DNA from: Salibaculum griseiflavum
Lineage (GTDB): Bacteria > Pseudomonadota > Alphaproteobacteria > Rhodobacterales > Rhodobacteraceae
DNA: 64,000 nucleotides
NCBI RefSeq assembly: GCF_003129565.1
Contig: NZ_QETF01000006.1
Location: forward strand, 1 to 64,000
Direction of reading: 5' to 3'
The notes below the pieces were generated by a model, which saw only the letters and a program-made list of their open reading frames with translations, was not told the origin of the DNA and did not search any database. This document shows positions 55,416-62,446 of the stretch, piece after piece. A program made the position numbers and the translations under genes. How positions within the stretch are numbered: the stretch's first letter is position 1; each line of letters begins with the position of its first letter.

Positions 55416-56314
55416 GCGACTGGATTCTCTCCATCGCCGGAACGCCGCAGGGGGCGTTCTGGGCGTCGATTCTGGCGCTGGTTTCGGCCATCGCCCATGC
55501 CGGCTTCGGAGCCTTGCAGAAGGGCCGCCACGATCCGTGGATGATGCGTGGGGCGATTGACGGCTGGCTGGTGGTGATCTCCGCCCCGGTTGCGCTTTTC
55601 CTCGTGCCCTGGCCCACGACGCAGACCTTCGCGATCCTGGCGGGGGCGCTGGGCATCCACTTCTTCTACAAGCTGAGCGTGGCGCTGGCCTATGAACGGG
55701 CGGCCTATACGGTGGTCTATCCAATGATCCGCGGCACCGGGCCGCTCGTCACGGTGATCGCCGCCAGCCTGCTGTTTCAGGAGCATTTTACCGCGGTTCA
55801 GTGGTTGGGCGTGGCCTGCCTTTCGGGGGGAATGGCCCTTCTGGCGCTGCGCAACATGGCCGCCGATGCCGTGGATCCCGAGGGCGTTCGGCGCGGGCTG
55901 GTCTGGGCCCTGATCGGCGGGCTGACCGTGGCGCTTTATACCGTCTACGACGCCTGGGGCATCCGGCAATCGGCGGATCCCTTCACCTTCCTGGCCTGGT
56001 TCTTCTTCATCACCGCGCTGGATTTCCCGATCCTGGCCTGGGTCCGCTATCGCCGCCTCGGCGCGCCGGGCGGGGTAGCATCGCTTTTGCGGCGCGGCTT
56101 TGCGGGGGCGGTGATCGCTTGGATCAGCTTCGGCGGCGTCATGCTGGCCACGCGGTTGGACAAGGTGGGCGAGGCGGCGGTTCTGCGCGAAACCTCGACG
56201 GTCTGGGCCGCGCTGATCGGCTGGTTCATCCTGGGCGAAACCGTCGGCCCCCGCCGGTTGATCCTGATGGGAATGATCGCTTTGGGGGCTGTCATCGTGG
56301 AATTCGGAGGGTAA
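55412..56314 (+). CDS. EamA/DMT-superfamily permease
   Basis: A 300-residue membrane protein with ten helices; both EamA repeats are visible, for example AYTVVYPMIRGTGPLVTVIA and LRETSTVWAALIGWFILGE. The GTG start overlaps the paralogue B stop (GTGA), ending the coupled ftsY run. Fourth EamA permease in the window. Substrate unknown. Confidence 0.87.
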   Translation: MSDWILSIAGTPQGAFWASILALVSAIAHAGFGALQKGRHDPWMMRGAIDGWLVVISAPVALFLVPWPTTQTFAILAGALGIHFFYKLSVALAYERAAYTVVYPMIRGTGPLVTVIAASLLFQEHFTAVQWLGVACLSGGMALLALRNMAADAVDPEGVRRGLVWALIGGLTVALYTVYDAWGIRQSADPFTFLAWFFFITALDFPILAWVRYRRLGAPGGVASLLRRGFAGAVIAWISFGGVMLATRLDKVGEAAVLRETSTVWAALIGWFILGETVGPRRLILMGMIALGAVIVEFGG

Positions 56315-56323
56315 GAGAGGCTC

Positions 56324-56929
56324 ATGGCAGAGAAACAGATCAAACCCTGGGTGAAACAGCTTCTGGAACTAGGGCCGACCCTGGCCTTTTTCCTGCTCTA
56401 CCTGCGGATCAAGGACGACACCTTTACCTATGGCGCGACCGAGTATTCCGGCTTCATCGTCGCCACGGTGGCCTTCGTGCCGATCCTGCTGGTGGCCATG
56501 GCAGTGCTCTGGCACCTGACGGGCAAGCTCAGCCGGATGCAGATTTTCACCGCCTTCATGGTGATCTTCTTCGGGGCGCTCACCGCCTGGTTCAACGACG
56601 AGCGGTTCTTCAAGATGAAGACCTCGATCGTCTATGGCACCTTCGCGGGGCTTTTGGGGATCGGCCTGTTGCGCGGGCGCAGCTACCTGGAATTCGTCAT
56701 GGGGGAATTCCTGCCCATGGAGCACGAGGGCTGGATGATCCTGACCCGGCGGCTCTGCGGGCTGTTCGTCGGGCTTGCCGTGGCCAACGAGATCATCTGG
56801 CGCACCATGTCAGACACCACATGGGTGACGATCGAGACCTTCGGCTTTCCCATCGTGCTGTTCCTGTTCCTGTGGATGCAGATCGTCGGACTGCAACGCT
56901 ACCTGATCGAGGACAAGGAAGAGGGCTGA
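56324..56929 (+). CDS. yciB: Inner-membrane-spanning protein YciB (septation protein A)
   Basis: A 201-residue protein with five or six helices and the signature LLELGPTLAFFLLYLR at the start, DERFFKMKTSIVYG in the middle and MSDTTWVTIETFGFP near the end. YciB affects cell-envelope integrity and division in enterics. The ATG at 56324 follows AGAGAGG. It lies 9 nt after the EamA gene, so it probably belongs to the same transcript. Confidence 0.92.
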   Translation: MAEKQIKPWVKQLLELGPTLAFFLLYLRIKDDTFTYGATEYSGFIVATVAFVPILLVAMAVLWHLTGKLSRMQIFTAFMVIFFGALTAWFNDERFFKMKTSIVYGTFAGLLGIGLLRGRSYLEFVMGEFLPMEHEGWMILTRRLCGLFVGLAVANEIIWRTMSDTTWVTIETFGFPIVLFLFLWMQIVGLQRYLIEDKEEG

Positions 56930-56933
56930 CCCC

Positions 56934-57803
56934 TCAGGAGGGGCTCTTCAACCTTGGTTCGATCATGACCGACCGACGCGTCTTCGGGGCGAGCTGGGCG
57001 CGCAATAGCGGCAGGGGCGTGCGATGCGGGTGCAAGAGCAGCGCTTGGTAGAAGCGGAAAACGCCGGGGCGCAGGTAGCCCGACCAGTGGCAGACAGGGG
57101 CCTTGGGTGGCGCGATGCGGTGGCCCAGCCGCGCCAGCGTATCGAGTGCCGCGGCCCGATCCAGACGTACGTCCAGCCAGTTTTCCGCGTCGAGCCCGCC
57201 AGCGACGGTTGGCCCGCCCAGCGGTGCGGCCAGCCTCAGAAGCGTATCGAACAGCAGGTTCTCGCGCCCGGTGATGTTGATGACCTCGGCCTGCGCTCCG
57301 GCGGGTTGGGCCAGAAGGGTGCGGGTCTCGCGCCGGAATAGCGCGGCTGAAATCAGGATAAGGCGGCTGACATTGCCCGCCGCGAGGTGGCGCAGCGACA
57401 GCATAGCAACCCGCGCACCCAGCGAATGACCGATCAGGTGCACGCGTCGCCCGGGGTCCAGCCGCCGAAACGCCATCACAAGCTGGGCGAGGTCGGCGGC
57501 GGCCAGTTCGGCATGGGACAGCGCATCCCAGATGTGACCGCGTGCCGGCCAGCCAAATGCGACGGCCAGCCCCGCATCCCCCCTGAGGCCGAGGTGGCGC
57601 GGCCAACTGACCGCCTTCCAGCAGTCGCGGCGCGGCTCAAGGCTTAGGATATGACGGTGGGGACTGGTGTCAGGACAGTCGGGCGAGAACCGGAAGCCGT
57701 GCAGCATGATCACCACCGGGGCCCGTGCGGGCAGGTCCGCCATCGCCGCGCGCAGGGTCGCGTCATCGGGGTGGTCGCCCATGTTGATCGGCAGAAGTGT
57801 CAT
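56934..57803 (-). CDS. Alpha/beta-fold hydrolase
   Basis: A 289-residue hydrolase with VVIMLHGFRFSP (oxyanion strand), the nucleophile elbow GHSLGARVA and a final His in the C-terminal part. The family cannot be narrowed down. It converges with yciB (4-nt gap) and is divergent from metZ, whose riboswitch lies in the shared upstream region. Confidence 0.8.
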   Translation of the reverse strand: MTLLPINMGDHPDDATLRAAMADLPARAPVVIMLHGFRFSPDCPDTSPHRHILSLEPRRDCWKAVSWPRHLGLRGDAGLAVAFGWPARGHIWDALSHAELAAADLAQLVMAFRRLDPGRRVHLIGHSLGARVAMLSLRHLAAGNVSRLILISAALFRRETRTLLAQPAGAQAEVINITGRENLLFDTLLRLAAPLGGPTVAGGLDAENWLDVRLDRAAALDTLARLGHRIAPPKAPVCHWSGYLRPGVFRFYQALLLHPHRTPLPLLRAQLAPKTRRSVMIEPRLKSPS

Positions 57804-57895
57804 CGCCTTTCCTCAACATCTTGGGGGTGCTATGCGGCCCGACCGCTACACCTGCGTGACGCTCCCATGATGTTTTGATGACAGGCCGTGTGGGA

Positions 57896-57924
57896 TTGAC
57901 GCGGGGCCACCCTTGGCCTATCCA
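57896..57924 (+). promoter_or_regulatory. Sigma-70 promoter of metZ
   Basis: TTGACG (57896-57901), a 17-nt spacer and TATCCA (57919-57924) form a near-ideal promoter. The start would fall near 57931, the first base of the riboswitch stem. Confidence 0.65.
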
Positions 57925-57927
57925 AAC

Positions 57928-57984
57928 GCCAGTGGCGATTTGTTACCGGATTGCGGGCCACTCTAAACATTCCGCTAAAAGGTC
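57928..57984 (+). promoter_or_regulatory. SAM-II riboswitch
   Basis: AGTGGC (57931-57936) pairs with GCCACT (57957-57962) as P1. The loop holds GATTTGTTACCGGATTGC, and after P1 comes CTAAACATTCCGCTAAAAGG, whose GCTAAAAGG is the conserved 3' element that forms the pseudoknot. This is the SAM-II pattern, which is known upstream of methionine genes in alphaproteobacteria. It senses S-adenosylmethionine and switches metZ off when SAM is plentiful. Confidence 0.88.
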
Positions 57985-57997
57985 GAAGGGATGTTCG

Positions 57998-58029
57998 CCC
58001 CGATACCTTGTCCGGTGTCGGGGTTTTTT
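57998..58029 (+). terminator. Attenuator-type terminator before metZ
   Basis: CCCCGATACC (57998-58007) pairs with GGTGTCGGGG (58014-58023) over 10 bp, with one T-G wobble pair and a 6-nt loop, and is followed by six T. It lies 14 nt after the aptamer and 20 nt before the metZ start, so it can stop transcription inside the leader. Confidence 0.85.
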
Positions 58030-58049
58030 CATGCCTGAAGGAGGGCGGA

Positions 58050-59228
58050 ATGGACAAGTGGAAGCGGCGCACCCGGGCGGTGCATGCGGGCACGCGGCGC
58101 AGCCAGTATGGCGAGGTCAGCGAGGCGGTCTTCCTGACGCAGGGCTTCGTCTATGACAGCGCCGAGGCGGCCGAAGCCCGGTTCGAGGCCGCGGGTGAGG
58201 ACGAATTCATCTATGCCCGCTACGGCAACCCCACCATGCGGATGTTCGAGGACCGGATTGCCGATTTGCTGGGCTATGAGGATGCCTTTGCCTGCACCAG
58301 CGGCATGGCTGCGGTCAGCGGCGCGCTGACGGCACTGCTGAAGGCCGGGGACCATGTCGTGTCGTCGCGGGCGCTCTTCGGCTCCTGCCTTTACGTGCTT
58401 GAAGATATCCTTGCCAGGTTCGGGGTTGAAATCACCCTGGTCGATGGCACGGACAATGCCGCCTGGGAGGCTGCCATTCGCCCGGATACGCGGCTGGTCT
58501 TCCTCGAAAGCATCTCGAACCCGACGCTCGAGGTGATCGACCTGCGCCACGTGGTCAAGGTGGCCCATGCCAATGATGCGCTGGTTCTGGTCGATGACGC
58601 CATGGCCACCCCGATTTATTCCTATGCGCGGGAATGTGGCGCGGATATCGCCATCGTTTCCACCACGAAACATGTGGACGGGCAGGGGCGGATGCTGGGC
58701 GGCGTCGTCTGCGGCAGCCGAGAGTTGATCCGGGGCCCGATCGAGGCCTACATGAAGCACACCGGCGGCGCCATGAACCCGTTCACCGCCTGGACCCACC
58801 TGAAAGCGCTGGAAACGCTGGACCTGCGGGTCCGGGCGCAGGCCGAAAGCGCGGCCCGTGTGGCCGAGGCGCTCGATGGCCATCCGGCCCTGTCGCGCTT
58901 GCGCTATCCCACGCATCGGGCGCATCCTCAATGCGACCTTGCCCGGTCCCAGTCCGAGGCCGGGGGCACGGTGATCGCCTTCGAGGTCAAGGGTGGCAAG
59001 GCGGCTTGTTTCAGCGTTCTTAACGCGCTGGAAATCGTAAAGATTTCCAACAATTTCGCCGATGCCAAGTCCATCGCCACCCATCCTGCGACCACGACCC
59101 ATCAGCGGTTGCCGCAAGACCAGAAAGATGCGCTGGGCATCAGCGACGGGCTTGTGCGCCTGTCGGTCGGGCTGGAAGACCCTGATGACCTGATTGCCGA
59201 CCTGCTGGCGGCGCTGGAGGCGGTGTGA
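58050..59228 (+). CDS. metZ: O-succinylhomoserine sulfhydrylase MetZ
   Basis: The 392-residue PLP enzyme makes homocysteine directly from O-succinylhomoserine and sulfide. Features: YARYGNPTMRMFEDRIADL, the Tyr-containing loop, SGMAAVSGALTALL, and the PLP lysine Lys207 in STTKHVDGQGRMLGG. The Cys-gamma-synthase family cannot be split with certainty by motif, but riboswitch context and the KHVDGQGR version favour MetZ. The ATG at 58050 follows GAAGGAGGG. Controlled by the SAM-II leader; it overlaps the GNAT gene. Confidence 0.93.
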   Translation: MDKWKRRTRAVHAGTRRSQYGEVSEAVFLTQGFVYDSAEAAEARFEAAGEDEFIYARYGNPTMRMFEDRIADLLGYEDAFACTSGMAAVSGALTALLKAGDHVVSSRALFGSCLYVLEDILARFGVEITLVDGTDNAAWEAAIRPDTRLVFLESISNPTLEVIDLRHVVKVAHANDALVLVDDAMATPIYSYARECGADIAIVSTTKHVDGQGRMLGGVVCGSRELIRGPIEAYMKHTGGAMNPFTAWTHLKALETLDLRVRAQAESAARVAEALDGHPALSRLRYPTHRAHPQCDLARSQSEAGGTVIAFEVKGGKAACFSVLNALEIVKISNNFADAKSIATHPATTTHQRLPQDQKDALGISDGLVRLSVGLEDPDDLIADLLAALEAV

Positions 59229-59686
59229 TGTGGGTCCGCGATGCCCTTGCCCATGAGGCCGGGACGCTGGCCCAACTGTTCTGGCGCGCCGTGCGCGAAG
59301 GGCACAGCCCCTACGACGAGGCCGCCCGCGCCGCCTGGGCCCCGGAATGCCCGACGGCCGAGGATTTCGCCGCGCGGCTGACCGGGTTGGAGACCCTGGT
59401 GGCCGAACAGGACGGGCTGATCGGCTTCATGTCGCTGGGGTCGGACGGATATCTGGACCTCGCTTTCGTCTTGCCCGACCATCGCGGCACCGGCGTCGCT
59501 GACCGGCTTTATTCCGTTCTCGAAGGTCGGGCCCGCGCCCGCCGGCAGCCGCGCCTGACCACCCACGCCAGCCTGATGGCGCAGCCGTTCTTCACCCGTC
59601 ATGGCTGGCAGGTTTTGGCTCCTGATCCTGTCATGCGGCGCGGTGTCCTTCTGGACCGAACGGTGATGGAAAAGCGTCTGAACTGA
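59228..59686 (+). CDS. GNAT-family N-acetyltransferase
   Basis: A 152-residue GNAT enzyme with the acetyl-CoA-binding loop LPDHRGTGVADRLYSVLEG and a C-terminal ASLMAQPFFTRHGWQVL. The ATG at 59228 shares its A with the metZ stop; GTG at 59225 is an alternative. As it is coupled to metZ it is under the riboswitch too. Substrate unknown. Confidence 0.85.
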   Translation: MWVRDALAHEAGTLAQLFWRAVREGHSPYDEAARAAWAPECPTAEDFAARLTGLETLVAEQDGLIGFMSLGSDGYLDLAFVLPDHRGTGVADRLYSVLEGRARARRQPRLTTHASLMAQPFFTRHGWQVLAPDPVMRRGVLLDRTVMEKRLN

Positions 59687-59829
59687 CGCGGTTTTACTTT
59701 TTCGGACGAAAGATGCAGGATTCCGTGATCTGAAAATGTCGCAAACCCGTAATGAGAGGGCATTAGGTGGACAAGTATGCGGACCTGCCCCATGTCAGGC
59801 TTCTGCGAGAGCGCACCAAGGGGGGCGAT

Positions 59830-60933
59830 ATGAACCTGCATTCCAAGGACCTGACCCGAGACCTGACCCTCGAAGAGGCGGAAGAGGCGTTGAGCCTTCT
59901 GCGCCGCTGGGCGCAGGGTGTTTCAGAAGAGGAAGTGGCGCAGCTCGACCCGCTGGTGTCGCGGTTGATTCCGGGGCGCGAGGTGTCGAACTACCCGGCG
60001 CTGGCCCGCGCCTATCCGGAGGATTTCCGCGTAGACGAGGCCTACAAGGCGTCGATGCCCGACTTGCAGAACGGCCCGTCCAGCCTGATCCGTGGCGCAA
60101 AGCGTGCGATCCAGCATGTCGGCATCTCGAATTTCCGGCTGCCGATCCGCTTTCATACCCGTGACAATGGCGATCTGACGCTGGAAACCAGCGTGACCGG
60201 CACGGTCAGCCTCGAAGCGGAAAAGAAGGGCATCAACATGTCCCGGATCATGCGCAGCTTCTACAAGCATGCCGAGGAAACCTTTTCCTTCGAAGTGGTC
60301 GAACGGGCGCTGGACGCCTACAAATCCGACCTTGAAAGCTTCGATGCCCGGATCGAGATGCGCTTTTCTTTCCCGGCCAAGGTGCAATCCTTGCGGTCGG
60401 GGCTTGAAGGGTTCCAATATTACGACATCGCGCTGGAAGTAGTGGAAACGGACGGTGTGCGGCGCCGGATGCTGCATCTCGACTATGTCTATTCGTCGAC
60501 CTGCCCGTGTTCGCTGGAATTGTCGGAACATGCCCGTCAGTTCCGCGGCCAGCTGGCCACGCCCCATTCGCAACGCTCGGTCGCGCGGATCTCGGTCGAG
60601 CTGGACCCCGGCGCGCCCTGCCTGTGGTTCGAGGACCTGATCGACATCTGCCGCAGCGCCGTGCCCACCGAAACCCAGGTGATGGTCAAGCGCGAGGATG
60701 AACAGGCCTTTGCCGAGCTGAACGCAGCCAACCCGATCTTCGTCGAGGACGCGGCGCGGCTGTTTGCCGAAGGGCTGCAGGCCGATCCGCGGATCGGCGA
60801 TTTCCGCGTGATCGCCAGCCACCAGGAGAGCCTGCATTCCCACGACGCCGTCAGCGTGCTGACCGAGGGACCGACCTTCGAAGCCGAAAGCCTTGATCCG
60901 AAACTGTTTTCCACGTTGATTCACGTCGGCTAG
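59830..60933 (+). CDS. folE2: GTP cyclohydrolase FolE2 (type IB)
   Basis: The 367-residue enzyme opens GTP to 7,8-dihydroneopterin triphosphate for folate synthesis. It is of the metal-permissive FolE2 family: GISNFRLPIRF, YSSTCPCSLELSEHARQ with the active-site Cys, and ATPHSQRSVARISVEL. The ATG at 59830 follows AAGGGGGG at 6 nt; an upstream in-frame GTG would make it too long. No clear Zur box is seen in the 143-bp gap upstream, although FolE2 is often zinc-controlled. Confidence 0.93.
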   Translation: MNLHSKDLTRDLTLEEAEEALSLLRRWAQGVSEEEVAQLDPLVSRLIPGREVSNYPALARAYPEDFRVDEAYKASMPDLQNGPSSLIRGAKRAIQHVGISNFRLPIRFHTRDNGDLTLETSVTGTVSLEAEKKGINMSRIMRSFYKHAEETFSFEVVERALDAYKSDLESFDARIEMRFSFPAKVQSLRSGLEGFQYYDIALEVVETDGVRRRMLHLDYVYSSTCPCSLELSEHARQFRGQLATPHSQRSVARISVELDPGAPCLWFEDLIDICRSAVPTETQVMVKREDEQAFAELNAANPIFVEDAARLFAEGLQADPRIGDFRVIASHQESLHSHDAVSVLTEGPTFEAESLDPKLFSTLIHVG

Positions 60934-60941
60934 CGGCGGGC

Positions 60942-60959
60942 GCGCTTGCGCTTGCGCTT
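60942..60959. repeat. GCGCTT hexamer, three tandem copies
   Basis: GCGCTT is repeated exactly three times in the 61-nt gap between folE2 and trkH. It begins 9 nt after the folE2 stop. Confidence 0.6.
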
Positions 60960-60994
60960 GACTATCCGCGCTGGTCGGGCCAACGCTTTGGCCC

Positions 60995-62446
60995 ATGTTC
61001 GACCTGCGCCCTGTGGGATATGTCATCGGCCTCCTCGTGGCGGCGCTGGGCCTGACGATGTTCGCGCCGCTGCTGGCCGATCTCGTGGCCGGGAACGGCT
61101 ATTGGCCGGTCTTTCTTGAAAGTGGCGTGATAACCGTCATGGTGGGCGGCTTGGTGGCCGTGGCCTGTTCCAGCGGGGTTTCCGCCGGCCTGACGATCCG
61201 CCAGACCTTCCTTCTGACCACCTTCGTCTGGCTGACGCTGCCTCTGTTCGGCTCTATTCCCTTCCTGCTGGCCATTGACGGGCTGTCCTTTACGGATGCC
61301 TTCTTCGAGGCCATGTCGGGTCTGACCACAACCGGGTCCACCGTGCTGTCCCAGATCGAGGCGCTGCCCGAGGGGATCAAGCTGTGGCGTGGTATCCTGC
61401 AATGGCTGGGCGGAATCGGGATCATCGTCGTGGCCATGGTGTTCCTGCCTGAGCTCAAGGTCGGCGGGATGCAGATCTTCCGCTCGGAAGGCTTCGACAC
61501 GATGGGCAAGATCCTGCCCCGTGCGACCGAGATCTCCAGCTCGATCTCGGTGATCTATGTGGGGCTGACCCTCGCCTGCGCGCTGCTCTACTCCGCGGCG
61601 GGCATGAACAGTTTCGACGCGATCATCCATGCCATGACCACCATCGCGACAGGCGGCTTTGCCAATTACGACAGTTCCTTCGGGGCGTTCGGGCCGGGGG
61701 TGGAGTATACCAGCGTGGTCTTCATGATGCTGGCCGCGCTGCCTTTCGTGCGCTACGTGCAGCTGATTTCGGGCAGCGGGGCGCAACCGCTGTTCCGTGA
61801 CAGCCAGATCCGCACCTTCTTCGCCATCGCCGCCGGGTTGGTCCTGGTGTTGGCCATGTGGAACTGGGCGCTGAGCCGAGAACTGACAGAGACCGCCTTT
61901 CGCAAGTCCCTGTTCAACGTGGTCTCGATCCTGACTGGCACCGGCTATGCCAGCGCCGATTACATGCAATGGGGGCCGTTCGCGGTGACCCTGTTCTTCT
62001 TCATCGGGCTGATCGGCGGCTGCGCCGGCTCGACCGCCTGTTCGGTCAAGGTGTTCCGCTATCAATTGCTGTTCTCTGCCGTGAAAGCCCAGATCCGCCG
62101 TATCCACAGCCCGCACGGGGTCTTTTCCGTCCGCTACCAGGGCCGGCCCGTGGGCGAGGAGGTGCTCAGTTCGGTCATGGCCTTCTTCGTGGCCTTCATG
62201 GTTGCCATTGGCGTCACCGGCGTCCTTCTGGGCATGACCGGGCTCGATTTCATCACAAGCGTCAGCGGCGCGGCCACGGCCATCGCCAATGTGGGCCCCG
62301 GCCTTGGCAACGAAATCGGTCCGGCGGGCAATTTCGGCGGGCTGAACGATACGGCGAAGTGGATCCTGTCCATCGCGATGCTGGTGGGGCGGCTTGAAAT
62401 CATGGCCGTTTTCACCATTCTGACCTGGCATTTCTGGAGGGCCTGA
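60995..62446 (+). CDS. trkH: TrkH-family potassium-uptake protein
   Basis: A 483-residue membrane protein with the four pore-loop repeats of Trk/Ktr subunits, such as MSGLTTTGSTVL, MTTIATGGFANYD, LTGTGYASADY and NVGPGLGNEIGP, each with a selectivity-filter Gly. It conducts K+ into the cell and normally needs a TrkA/KtrA partner in the cytosol; none is adjacent. Its TGA shares the A with the start of the next gene, so the two are coupled. Confidence 0.94.
   Translation: MFDLRPVGYVIGLLVAALGLTMFAPLLADLVAGNGYWPVFLESGVITVMVGGLVAVACSSGVSAGLTIRQTFLLTTFVWLTLPLFGSIPFLLAIDGLSFTDAFFEAMSGLTTTGSTVLSQIEALPEGIKLWRGILQWLGGIGIIVVAMVFLPELKVGGMQIFRSEGFDTMGKILPRATEISSSISVIYVGLTLACALLYSAAGMNSFDAIIHAMTTIATGGFANYDSSFGAFGPGVEYTSVVFMMLAALPFVRYVQLISGSGAQPLFRDSQIRTFFAIAAGLVLVLAMWNWALSRELTETAFRKSLFNVVSILTGTGYASADYMQWGPFAVTLFFFIGLIGGCAGSTACSVKVFRYQLLFSAVKAQIRRIHSPHGVFSVRYQGRPVGEEVLSSVMAFFVAFMVAIGVTGVLLGMTGLDFITSVSGAATAIANVGPGLGNEIGPAGNFGGLNDTAKWILSIAMLVGRLEIMAVFTILTWHFWRA

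Noticed and set aside
59687-59829. Zur box upstream of folE2
   Set aside because: FolE2 is often zinc-regulated, but no long AT-rich palindrome of the Zur type is visible.
59767-59829. Earlier GTG start for FolE2
   Set aside because: It adds 21 residues not expected in the family, while the ATG at 59830 has an excellent ribosome site.
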